In this document: positions 1-5,078 of the stretch, one piece after another
Position numbering within the stretch: position 1 is the stretch's first letter
How the letters are laid out: each line of letters begins with the position of its first letter
Source of the DNA: Bacteroidota bacterium
GTDB taxonomy: Bacteria; Bacteroidota; Bacteroidia; Chitinophagales; Chitinophagaceae
Direction: 5' to 3'
Length of the DNA stretch: 5,219 bases
NCBI GenBank assembly: GCA_023427575.1
Contig: JAEZAY010000006.1
Span: forward strand, 1 to 5,219
The notes under the pieces: generated by a model
The model's input: only the letters and a program-made list of their open reading frames with translations
What the model was told of the DNA's origin: nothing
The model's database searches: none
Translations under genes and position numbers: made by a program

Positions 1-21
1 CATTTTACCCGGACAGCAATG
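1..21. repeat. Right end of a dispersed intergenic element, cut by the window edge
   Basis: The motif CATTTTACCCGGACA followed by GCAATG matches the right end of two fuller copies at 59-135 and 4874-4942, which carry CATTTCACCCGGACA and CATTTACCCGGACA. Only this end is visible because the window begins here. Like the copy at 59-135, it runs directly into a tandem octamer array. Confidence 0.6.
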
Positions 22-61
22 ATTATCACATTATCACATTATCACATTTGCACATTATCGC
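22..61. repeat. Tandem octamer array, 5 units of ATTATCAC type
   Basis: Five head-to-tail 8-bp units can be read directly: ATTATCAC three times, then ATTTGCAC and ATTATCGC. It is the first of three arrays with the same unit length and related sequence in the 240 bp downstream of cbpM. The units are contiguous without spacers, so this is a simple-sequence array and not a CRISPR. No function can be assigned from the sequence. Confidence 0.85.
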
Positions 62-135
62 TGCCGTTCATTTTCAATTTTCTTAACGGATTTCTGCCGA
101 AGCCCGGGGGAATACATTTCACCCGGACACCACTG
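59..135. repeat. Dispersed intergenic element, copy 1
   Basis: This stretch contains CCGTT at 64-68 and AACGG at 85-89 as an inverted pair, then a block AACGGATTTCTGCCGAA (85-101) and ACATTTCACCCGGACA (114-129). The same order of blocks occurs about 4.8 kb away at 4874-4942, where the 17-bp AACGG block matches at 15 of 17 positions. Between the blocks the copies differ in length by a few bases. The size and the inverted pair suggest a small non-coding interspersed repeat. No transposase or terminal target duplication is visible. Confidence 0.65.
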
Positions 136-183
136 ATTTCCGCATTATCACATTATCAAATTATCAAATTATCACATTATCAC
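136..183. repeat. Tandem octamer array, 6 units
   Basis: Six contiguous 8-bp units: ATTTCCGC, ATTATCAC, ATTATCAA, ATTATCAA, ATTATCAC, ATTATCAC. The array directly abuts the right end of dispersed element copy 1, exactly as array 22-61 abuts the partial element at 1-21, so element and array form a composite unit that is repeated. Confidence 0.85.
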
Positions 184-199
184 TACCGTCCGGTTTTGA

Positions 200-239
200 A
201 TTAGCACATTGGCACATTGGCACATTTGCACATTGTCAT
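200..239. repeat. Tandem octamer array, 5 units, running into cbpM
   Basis: Units ATTAGCAC, ATTGGCAC, ATTGGCAC, ATTTGCAC and ATTGTCAT follow each other without gaps. The last, most degenerate unit (232-239) contains the stop codon of the minus-strand cbpM gene (TGA read from 238 to 236), so the array extends to the very end of the coding sequence. Confidence 0.75.
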
Positions 240-526
240 TCCCTTCCTGGCAATTGTTTTCGGAGAAGATTGATTTCCTGTTGCAGCGTTTCAATCTTTT
301 GCAGGAGCCCGTTGATCACATCCAGTCCTTCCAGATTAATTTCAAGATCATGATGGAGCCGGATCATTTTTTCGATCCCGGGAATCTGGTCGGCTTCCAG
401 AAATCTTCCCTCTTCCACAATCACCAGTTCTGCCATTCCATACTCACATAAGGATTCAATAAAACGCTCATCGATATGATAGTGAATGCAAAATTCAGTA
501 ACCGGGATCAGATCTGCTGAATACAT
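236..526 (-). CDS. cbpM: Chaperone modulator CbpM (MerR-like)
   Basis: A 96-residue protein, close to the roughly 100 residues of E. coli CbpM. In that family it binds the J-domain of CbpA and blocks both its co-chaperone activity with DnaK and its DNA binding in the cytoplasm. The visible match covers the family landmarks: TEFCIH at 10-15 (TEFCLH in E. coli), a short MerR-like helix-turn-helix region over roughly residues 8-50, an IRLHHDL segment in the middle, and a C-terminal leucine-rich helix ending in LLRKQL, probably a coiled coil. It starts 6 bases after the stop codon of cbpA, so the two are surely co-transcribed, and the partner gene next door confirms the assignment. The start is the only ATG that fits the family N-terminus. 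The 3' end lies in a repeat array. Confidence 0.93.
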   Translation of the reverse strand: MYSADLIPVTEFCIHYHIDERFIESLCEYGMAELVIVEEGRFLEADQIPGIEKMIRLHHDLEINLEGLDVINGLLQKIETLQQEINLLRKQLPGRE

Positions 527-532
527 AAGTTG

Positions 533-1417
533 TTACTTTAGCCTGGATAATTGGGTGAACAGTTCTTTTTCTTTATCGGTAAGTCCGGTAGGTATCTGTA
601 CCGAGTATGTGATGAACAGGTCGCCAAACACAGAATCTGATTTGTATTGCGGAAATCCTTTTCCTTTCAATCTTACTTTGGTTCCGTTCTGCGTTTCGGG
701 TGGAATTCTGAGTTTCAGTTTGCCGCTGAAACTGTCGATGGTGATTTCGCCTCCGAGTACGGCCGTGTACAGGTCAATCTCGACGGTTTTGTACAGATCA
801 TTGCCTTTTCGCTGAAATCCATCCGTTTCCTGTACAATAAAGGTGATGTACAGATCGCCGTTGGGACCGCCATTTACGCCTTTTCCCCCATGTCCCTTTA
901 AACGGATCTTTTGACCGTTCTCTATACCTGCCTGAATGGTAATGCGGATGTTTTTCCCATCCACGGTGATGGTTTGTTGATGCGTTGTATAAGCCTGGCG
1001 CAAACTGATGGTCAGTTCCGCTGTATAGTCGGCACCGCGATAGGCTGCCTGCGAACGCCGTCGGCCCCCGCCAAACATTGATTCGAAAAAATCTGAAAAA
1101 CCTTCCCCTTCAAACGAGTCTCCAAAAGGCGAAGCACCCGCCCGCTCCTGCTGTTGCCGACGCTGTTTTTTCGCTTCTTCAAACTGATCGGCATGCTCCC
1201 AGTCCTTACCGTATTGATCGTATTTTTTTCTTTTTTCCGGATCGCTTAAAACTTCGTTGGCTTCATTGATTTGCTGAAATTTTTTATGCGCTTCATGATC
1301 GTTGGGATTCAGATCCGGATGATGTTTTCTTGCCAGTTTCCGATAGGCTTTCTTAATGTCTTCTCCGTTCGCGGTTTTATCAAGTCCCAGTACCTTATAG
1401 TAATCGATAAATTCCAT
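533..1417 (-). CDS. cbpA: J-domain co-chaperone CbpA (class B DnaJ, no zinc finger)
   Basis: A 294-residue J-protein that would stimulate the ATPase of DnaK and deliver unfolded clients; CbpA of E. coli also binds curved DNA. The J-domain spans residues 1-70 with the essential HPD at 33-35 and the conserved KKYDQYG helix end at 64-70. A linker rich in Gln and Arg (about 75-95) is followed by a Gly/Phe region (about 94-120, with FEGEGF and FGGG). There is no cysteine at all, so the CxxCxGxG zinc domain of DnaJ is absent. Two beta-sandwich substrate-binding domains follow (about 131-197 and 206-275), each with the IRLKGHG- or VRLKGKG-like signature. The C-terminal helix ([13 protein letters not shown]) resembles the dimerisation end. 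Length agrees with E. coli CbpA (306). It heads the operon with cbpM and diverges from the pol V operon across a 118-bp gap. Confidence 0.95.
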   Translation of the reverse strand: MEFIDYYKVLGLDKTANGEDIKKAYRKLARKHHPDLNPNDHEAHKKFQQINEANEVLSDPEKRKKYDQYGKDWEHADQFEEAKKQRRQQQERAGASPFGDSFEGEGFSDFFESMFGGGRRRSQAAYRGADYTAELTISLRQAYTTHQQTITVDGKNIRITIQAGIENGQKIRLKGHGGKGVNGGPNGDLYITFIVQETDGFQRKGNDLYKTVEIDLYTAVLGGEITIDSFSGKLKLRIPPETQNGTKVRLKGKGFPQYKSDSVFGDLFITYSVQIPTGLTDKEKELFTQLSRLK

Positions 1418-1475
1418 CTGATAAATTTACAGAATTCCCAACTTGATTTTTTTGTTCCTGTGGAAAAGTAAAAAC

Positions 1476-1483
1476 CAAAAATC
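1476..1483 (-). promoter_or_regulatory. Candidate -7 box for cbpA-cbpM
   Basis: On the minus strand the octamer reads GATTTTTG, matching the Bacteroidota -7 consensus TAnnTTTG at all fixed positions but the first. It would place the transcription start near 1470 and leave a leader of about 50 nt before the cbpA ATG. No convincing TTG -33 box is seen at the expected distance, so the call is tentative. Confidence 0.3.
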
Positions 1484-1487
1484 ATCG

Positions 1488-1510
1488 AAATGCTAAATTT
1501 TTTAGTATTT
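1488..1510. promoter_or_regulatory. Inverted repeat, candidate operator between divergent promoters
   Basis: Half-sites AAATGCTAAA (1488-1497) and TTTAGTATTT (1501-1510) are separated by TTT; they pair at 9 of 10 positions. The repeat overlaps the candidate -7 box of the pol V operon and lies 5 bp upstream of the candidate cbpA -7 box, a position suited to a repressor controlling umuDC and perhaps both directions. It does not resemble the E. coli LexA box (CTGT-N8-ACAG). The high A+T content makes chance pairing more likely than the length suggests. Confidence 0.45.
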
Positions 1511-1513
1511 TTG
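1506..1513 (+). promoter_or_regulatory. -7 box of the pol V operon
   Basis: TATTTTTG is an exact match to the Bacteroidota -7 consensus TAnnTTTG. It lies 22 bp before the ATG of the UmuD-like gene, giving a leader of roughly 16 nt. The same octamer precedes the SRAP gene at 3727-3734. No clear -33 TTG element is present at the usual distance, which would suit a promoter that is weak or activated. Confidence 0.5.
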
Positions 1514-1535
1514 AGTCGGATTTAAATGTGACCGT

Positions 1536-1901
1536 ATGGGATTTCCGTCGCCTGCCAAAGATTACCAGGAAGAAGTTATTGATCTTTCCAAAGAGCTGGT
1601 TCAAAGACCCTCTTCAACCTTTTATGTTCGCGTAAAGGGCGATAGCATGGTGAATGCCTGCATTCCCGATAATGCCTTGCTGGTGATCGACCGGGCGATC
1701 AGGCCGGCCAGTGGAATGATCATCGTGGCCGTGCTGAACGGGGAATTTACGGTGAGGCGTTTGCTGCGGGTAAACCGTTATTGGGTGCTGCATCCGGAAA
1801 ACGCGCAATATAAGCCGCTTCGGATCAGCACAGATATGGAGTTTTTGGTTTGGGGCGTTGTAACGGCCATCATCATTCAGCCATACAAGGCAAAATCATG
1901 A
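1536..1901 (+). CDS. umuD: UmuD'-like pol V accessory subunit, arm-less and with the catalytic Lys replaced
   Basis: A 121-residue S24/LexA-like protein. In pol V, a dimer of self-cleaved UmuD' joins UmuC to form the active translesion polymerase. In E. coli, cleavage between Cys24 and Gly25 exposes GFPSPAADY; here the protein begins [10 protein letters not shown], so the N-terminal arm is missing altogether. An in-frame TGA at 1512-1514 and the lack of any start codon between it and 1536 rule out a longer form. The nucleophile motif GDSM is kept (Ser37, equal to E. coli Ser60). The position of the general-base Lys97 is Arg74 in GEFTVRRL (codon AGG, 1755-1757). The C-terminal fold otherwise aligns to the end, including VWGVV. 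The TGA stop overlaps the umuC start in ATGA. Family assignment is certain; constitutive activity is an inference. Confidence 0.93.
   Translation: MGFPSPAKDYQEEVIDLSKELVQRPSSTFYVRVKGDSMVNACIPDNALLVIDRAIRPASGMIIVAVLNGEFTVRRLLRVNRYWVLHPENAQYKPLRISTDMEFLVWGVVTAIIIQPYKAKS
1887..1890 (+). promoter_or_regulatory. Shine-Dalgarno-like AAGG supporting the umuC start
   Basis: AAGG ends 7 bases before the ATG at 1898, inside the last codons of the UmuD-like gene. With the ATGA stop-start overlap it favours 1898 over the in-frame ATG at 1850, which would add 16 residues unrelated to the family N-terminus. Confidence 0.5.
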
Positions 1902-3160
1902 TTGCGTTGGTGGATTGCAATAATTTTTATGCATCCTGTGAACGAATTTTTAATCCGGCCCTGAATGGGAGACCCGTTGTGGTATTAAGCAATAACGACG
2001 GATGTGTGATTGCGAGAAGTGAGGAGGCCAAGGCCCTGGGCATTGCAATGGGTACGCCCTCGTTTTTTGTGGAAGATTTCCTGAAGAAAAATGCCGTAGC
2101 CGTGTTTTCATCAAATTATACGTTGTACGGCGACCTCAGCGATCGGGTGATGAATACCCTGCACCAGTTCGCCGATCAGGTGGAAGTTTATTCGATTGAT
2201 GAGGCTTTTCTTGACCTGAGCGGAATGGCCTATTGCAACCTGAAGGAATACGCAAGAAAGGTGAAAAGAACCATTAAGCGCAATGTCGGCATTCCGGTGT
2301 CGATTGGCATAGCGCCCTCCAAAACCCTGGCCAAAATGGCGAATCGTTTTGCAAAAGGAAGGCCCGCCAACCAGGGCGTGCACATTGTGGATTCGGAGGA
2401 TAAAAGAATAGAGTTGCTGAGGCAGACCGAGGCTGGTGAGATCTGGGGCATCGGCCCGCAGTTCACCCAGTTGTTCAAACGGCTTGGATTTAAAACGGCC
2501 TTCGATGTTTCGGCCATCCCGGAAGACTGGATGCGTAAAAACCTGTCGGTGAAAGGCCTTCGGCTGCTGAAGGAACTGCAGGGAACTTCCTGTATTGAAC
2601 TGGAAGACATGCCCGCATCCAAAAAAGCCGTTTGCGTGGCCCGCGGATTCGGCCAGTTGCTGGCGGGCAAATCAGAGATTCAGGAGGCCCTTTCGAATTA
2701 CACCAGCCGCTGTGCGGAAAAATTGCGGGCGGAAAAATCAGTCACCCGCCTGGTGCATGTGTTTTTGCAAACCAATGCACACCGGCAGCAGGACGCGCAG
2801 TTGAACCGCTCGATCAATATCCGGCTGACGGCTCCAACCAACAGCACCAATTTGTTGTTGAAATATGCCGCGCAGGCCCTTGATCACTTGTATAAACCCG
2901 GCTATAACTATAAAACGGTGGGCATCATGGCCATGGACCTGGTTTCGGAATCGGCGGTTCAAACGGATTTATTCGAAGAGCAACCCGGTGGAAAGAGCGT
3001 GGAATTAATGAAATCGCTGGACACCATTAACCGTCAGTTTGGGAAAGAATCGGTGCGATTCGTGAGCCAGGGGTTTTCGGAAAAGTGGAAGTTGCGGCAG
3101 ATGAAACTTTCGCCCTGTTATACAACCAGGCTGGAGGATATTTTAACCATCAATATATGA
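1898..3160 (+). CDS. umuC: DNA polymerase V catalytic subunit UmuC (Y family)
   Basis: A 420-residue Y-family translesion polymerase, almost the same length as E. coli UmuC (422). It would copy across lesions that stall the replicative polymerase. The N-terminus [14 protein letters not shown] holds the metal ligand Asp6 and the steric-gate Tyr11; the second catalytic motif SIDEAF places Asp101 and Glu102 exactly as in E. coli. SKTLAK (141-146) is the palm/fingers nucleotide-contact region, IWGIGP (182-187) the thumb helix-hairpin-helix, and about 240-350 the little finger. QTDLF (355-359) fits the beta-clamp binding pentapeptide. The C-terminal [15 protein letters not shown] tail is the UmuC-specific end. 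All catalytic residues seen are intact, so the enzyme should be active. It overlaps its neighbours by ATGA at both ends, which implies coupled translation and matched amounts of the three products. Confidence 0.97.
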   Translation: MIALVDCNNFYASCERIFNPALNGRPVVVLSNNDGCVIARSEEAKALGIAMGTPSFFVEDFLKKNAVAVFSSNYTLYGDLSDRVMNTLHQFADQVEVYSIDEAFLDLSGMAYCNLKEYARKVKRTIKRNVGIPVSIGIAPSKTLAKMANRFAKGRPANQGVHIVDSEDKRIELLRQTEAGEIWGIGPQFTQLFKRLGFKTAFDVSAIPEDWMRKNLSVKGLRLLKELQGTSCIELEDMPASKKAVCVARGFGQLLAGKSEIQEALSNYTSRCAEKLRAEKSVTRLVHVFLQTNAHRQQDAQLNRSINIRLTAPTNSTNLLLKYAAQALDHLYKPGYNYKTVGIMAMDLVSESAVQTDLFEEQPGGKSVELMKSLDTINRQFGKESVRFVSQGFSEKWKLRQMKLSPCYTTRLEDILTINI

Positions 3161-3693
3161 TGCATAATCCATTGGTTCTTCATTCGGAAAAATTACTGCA
3201 TGCGCAGATAAAATCCGGCTATAGTTTTTTTGTCCGCCAGAGCTTTCCGCGGGGATGTATTTCTTCCGGCACGGAGAAAAAAGCCGCTTTCCTGATCACG
3301 CATTACAATGATCTGAACCGTGCAAACGTCCATCTTGAAGCTCTGCCGACTGATTTTTACCGCAAATGTTACGATCTGCGAATGGCGGAGGAAAAGGAAA
3401 AATTGCTGATAGCAGTAAACCAGCCGGCGGGCTACGCCATCTATGCGCCATTGTTGCGTCATCCCTGGAAACCCGGGAACCTGCTGGCGGGGCGGATCCG
3501 GGAGTATGTTGAAACGGTATTGCACTGGAACCCGGATAAGCACCGGGGCTTGAAAGCCGATCTCTTCCTGCAGTTCGGCGAATTGTTTATCACTTTAAAA
3601 TCGGGAAGCCAGGAAGCAAAGATCCGGCTGGAAGAAATTGATCCGGTGGTGGGGATGACAGATTCAATCCCAAAATCTGCCGCTGCCGGATAA
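3157..3693 (+). CDS. Unrecognised 178-residue protein, third gene of the pol V operon
   Basis: I do not recognise this family. The start at 3157 overlaps the umuC stop in ATGA; a second ATG follows directly at 3160. The in-frame ATG at 3085 is inside umuC and less likely. The protein has no signal peptide and no membrane segment, so it is probably cytoplasmic. It has only two cysteines (34, 71), which are not arranged as a metal site. Charged and aromatic residues are spread throughout, with a basic central stretch ([13 protein letters not shown], 70-82), [18 protein letters not shown] (102-119) and a pattern of short beta-like segments near the end ([12 protein letters not shown], 136-147). 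The last 12 residues look disordered. Tight coupling to umuC suggests a partner or regulator of the polymerase, but nothing in the sequence proves it. Confidence 0.85.
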   Translation: MMHNPLVLHSEKLLHAQIKSGYSFFVRQSFPRGCISSGTEKKAAFLITHYNDLNRANVHLEALPTDFYRKCYDLRMAEEKEKLLIAVNQPAGYAIYAPLLRHPWKPGNLLAGRIREYVETVLHWNPDKHRGLKADLFLQFGELFITLKSGSQEAKIRLEEIDPVVGMTDSIPKSAAAG

Positions 3694-3726
3694 GCCGGGA
3701 TGAAAATGATGCTGGGAAACAAGTCT

Positions 3727-3734
3727 TATTTTTG
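3727..3734 (+). promoter_or_regulatory. -7 box of the SRAP gene
   Basis: TATTTTTG is identical to the octamer in front of the pol V operon and matches TAnnTTTG. It lies 35 bp before the ATG at 3770 and suggests that the SRAP gene has its own promoter in addition to any read-through from umuDC, whose last stop is 76 bp upstream of the SRAP ATG. Confidence 0.5.
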
Positions 3735-3760
3735 TTTTAAAGCAGTTGCAGCTTTAAAAC
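3734..3760. promoter_or_regulatory. Perfect 10-bp inverted repeat, candidate operator or leader hairpin
   Basis: GTTTTAAAGC (3734-3743) and GCTTTAAAAC (3751-3760) are exact inverse complements around a 7-base spacer AGTTGCA. The repeat begins at the last base of the -7 box and ends 9 bases before the SRAP start codon, so it covers the expected transcription start and most of the leader. No U-run follows, which argues against a terminator. An operator is the simplest reading; a leader hairpin would require transcription to start at its left edge. Confidence 0.55.
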
Positions 3761-3769
3761 AATGAACAC

Positions 3770-4537
3770 ATGTGTTACGATGTATCATTTTCTTCCAGTA
3801 TTGAGTTGATAACAGATTACCTGCCGGAGATTGAAATAGAAAACATGCCGGAGTTTTCATTTGACTTAAATGTTCATGTGCAGGCGCAGGCATACCGGAA
3901 ATGCGGGGTCATTTTATGGGAGGATGGAAAATATAAATTCCGGTTTTTTGAATGGGGACTGATTGCCGATTACATGCAATCGCCGGAATCGCTTCGAAAA
4001 TACCGGCCCATGATGTGCAATGCACAAAGTGAAAAGGTTTTGGGTGATACGCGCTCCTACTGGCACCGGATTCGTCAACAGCGTTGTCTTATCCCGGTGA
4101 CGGGAATTTATGAACACCGCCATATTGCGGGATGGAAGAAAAAAGTTCCTTATTATGTTCGGTTGAAAAACCGCGAACTGTTTTGTATTCCGGGTTTATA
4201 TCAGTACTCGCCGATTCCGGATCCCGAAACCGGGGAGTTGACCGGCACTTTTACCATGCTTACCAGAAAGGCAAATAATTTAATGGCACAGATTCACAAT
4301 GGAGAACCCAATGCCGGGAGAATGCCCCTCTTTTTGCGAAACCGGGAAATGGAATTGCGATGGCTGGATCCCCGATTGACTGAGGTGGAAATGAATGAAA
4401 TTTCAAATTTTGAAATTCCTTCGGAAGAATTGATCTATCATACGGTTCATACCATTCGCACCACGAAGCCCAGACCGGATGAAAAATATAAAAACGAGTT
4501 CTTTGAATGGCCCAATCTACCGGCAATTGAAATCTAG
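3770..4537 (+). CDS. yedK: SRAP abasic-site protein (YedK/HMCES family)
   Basis: A 255-residue SOS response-associated peptidase-like protein. Members form a thiazolidine DNA-protein crosslink with abasic sites in single-stranded DNA through the N-terminal cysteine exposed after Met removal, shielding the site from strand breakage. Cys2 is present and fixes the start at 3770. The other active-site residues are recognisable: Asn84 in CNAQSE, Glu115 in GIYEH, and His176 in AQIHN, followed by RMPLFL. YEH instead of YEW, and extra residues between IHN and RMP, also occur in Bacteroidota members as I remember them, so I do not treat them as defects. FEWGLI (60-65) matches the family WGLI motif. 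Its position after the pol V operon agrees with the known association of this family with SOS and repair genes. It has its own promoter and an inverted repeat in front. Confidence 0.95.
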   Translation: MCYDVSFSSSIELITDYLPEIEIENMPEFSFDLNVHVQAQAYRKCGVILWEDGKYKFRFFEWGLIADYMQSPESLRKYRPMMCNAQSEKVLGDTRSYWHRIRQQRCLIPVTGIYEHRHIAGWKKKVPYYVRLKNRELFCIPGLYQYSPIPDPETGELTGTFTMLTRKANNLMAQIHNGEPNAGRMPLFLRNREMELRWLDPRLTEVEMNEISNFEIPSEELIYHTVHTIRTTKPRPDEKYKNEFFEWPNLPAIEI

Positions 4538-4824
4538 GCGGTACCAGCCCTGTGTGATTCTAAACCGGGCTAACGTAAAAAGTGTTATAAAGAATTTGCA
4601 AAATAGGTCATTTTCCGGGCCTGGAGAATAGTGATTGAGCCTGAGGTCGGATTTCAGTTTGGATGCATTCTTTGCACGCTTTGCTTTCCCTTTTATTTTT
4701 CCTGCAAAGCATGTAAGAAAGGCAAAGCAGGTAAGGACGCCTGAGTCCAGAATACCGACTTGATTCGACTTCCGGCTAAATAAAAACAAGGCAAAAGAAT
4801 ATAGGCCTGCAATGAATGACTTAG
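4538..4824. other. Non-coding stretch after the SRAP gene
   Basis: No convincing gene is seen here on either strand. The minus-strand frame open across 4517-4789 has a composition set largely by the short repeat at 4704-4739 and runs into the SRAP coding region. An imperfect 13-bp stem, TTGCACGCTTTGC at 4672-4684 with GCAAAGCATGTAA at 4704-4716, encloses a 19-base pyrimidine-rich loop. It might contribute to transcription termination, but it lacks a following T run. Confidence 0.5.
4704..4739. repeat. Two-unit 18-bp tandem repeat
   Basis: GCAAAGCATGTAAGAAAG is followed immediately by GCAAAGCAGGTAAGGACG, with 15 of 18 positions identical. The GCAAAGC core also occurs inverted at 4678-4684. 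Only two units are present, so the array is small and could be a remnant or chance duplication. Confidence 0.55.
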
Positions 4825-4848
4825 GAGTCAGGAATCATTTCCTGACTC
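4825..4848. other. Perfect 10-bp hairpin with a 4-base loop
   Basis: GAGTCAGGAA (4825-4834) and TTCCTGACTC (4839-4848) are exact inverse complements around the loop TCAT. The stem is stable, but it is not followed by a T run on either strand, so an intrinsic terminator is possible rather than shown. It lies 287 bp after the SRAP stop and 26 bp before dispersed element copy 2. Confidence 0.6.
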
Positions 4849-4873
4849 TGGCAACTACTATATTTATTTTACA

Positions 4874-4942
4874 CGCTCCGTTTAAATTTTCTGAACGGAT
4901 TTTTTCCGAAACCCACTGAAAACATTTACCCGGACAATAATG
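4874..4942. repeat. Dispersed intergenic element, copy 2
   Basis: This copy carries CCGTT (4878-4882), AACGGATTTTTTCCGAA (4894-4910) and ACATTTACCCGGACA (4922-4936) followed by ATAATG, the same order and orientation as copy 1 at 59-135. Unlike that copy it is not followed by ATTATCAC octamers, so element and array can be separate. An A-rich tract, two runs of A broken by one G at 4962-4977, lies just beyond. Confidence 0.65.
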
Positions 4943-5052
4943 TGAAACAGATGCTGAATACAAAAAAAAGAAAAAAACCAGGGTATGGGTTAAGCGGTGA
5001 GACTAACCAAATATTTAGCAAGTTTCGGGTTTTTTCTCATCGGGGCTTACTC

Positions 5053-5060
5053 CAAATTTG
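5053..5060 (+). promoter_or_regulatory. Candidate -7 box for the ada-like gene
   Basis: CAAATTTG matches TAnnTTTG at five of its six fixed positions and lies 18 bp before the ATG at 5079. It is also a perfect 8-bp palindrome. No clear -33 element is seen, and the short leader makes this a tentative call. Confidence 0.3.
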
Positions 5061-5078
5061 TGGTATAAAAAGAACTGA

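Noticed and set aside
19..204. 61-codon plus-strand open frame with a His/Tyr/Leu-rich product
   Set aside because: Its sequence is simply the translation of the octamer arrays and the dispersed element. There is no ribosome binding site or family signature.
22..239. Short regular repeats considered as a CRISPR array
   Set aside because: The units are 8 bp and contiguous, with no unique spacers and no cas genes in the window.
486..1471. Open frames opposite or offset to cbpA (for example 486-815, 647-901, 1012-1194, 1078-1269, 1271-1471)
   Set aside because: They are shadows of the cbpA coding sequence without independent support.
1418..1535. LexA box of the E. coli type in the umuDC promoter
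   Set aside because: No CTGT-N8-ACAG arrangement is present. The inverted repeat found there has a different sequence.
1418..1535. A broken or frameshifted UmuD arm upstream of the UmuD-like gene
   Set aside because: The region is AT-rich promoter DNA with a stop 8 codons upstream in frame. I saw no arm-like peptide in the other frames.
1850..1897. Upstream ATG that would extend UmuC by 16 residues
   Set aside because: The extra residues have no counterpart in the family. The ATG at 1898 gives the standard [10 protein letters not shown] start, an ATGA overlap and an AAGG at good spacing.
3085..3156. Upstream ATG that would extend the 178-residue protein by 24 residues into umuC
   Set aside because: The ATGA overlap at 3157 matches the coupling seen at the preceding junction, and the extension is only an alternative-frame reading of the conserved UmuC tail.
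3734..3760. Terminator of the pol V operon
   Set aside because: The hairpin has an AT-rich stem, no following T run, and sits between a -7 box and a start codon, which fits an operator or leader better.
4517..4789. 90-codon minus-strand open frame after the SRAP gene
   Set aside because: It overlaps the end of a well-supported gene, its middle is set by the 18-bp tandem repeat, and the product resembles no family I know.
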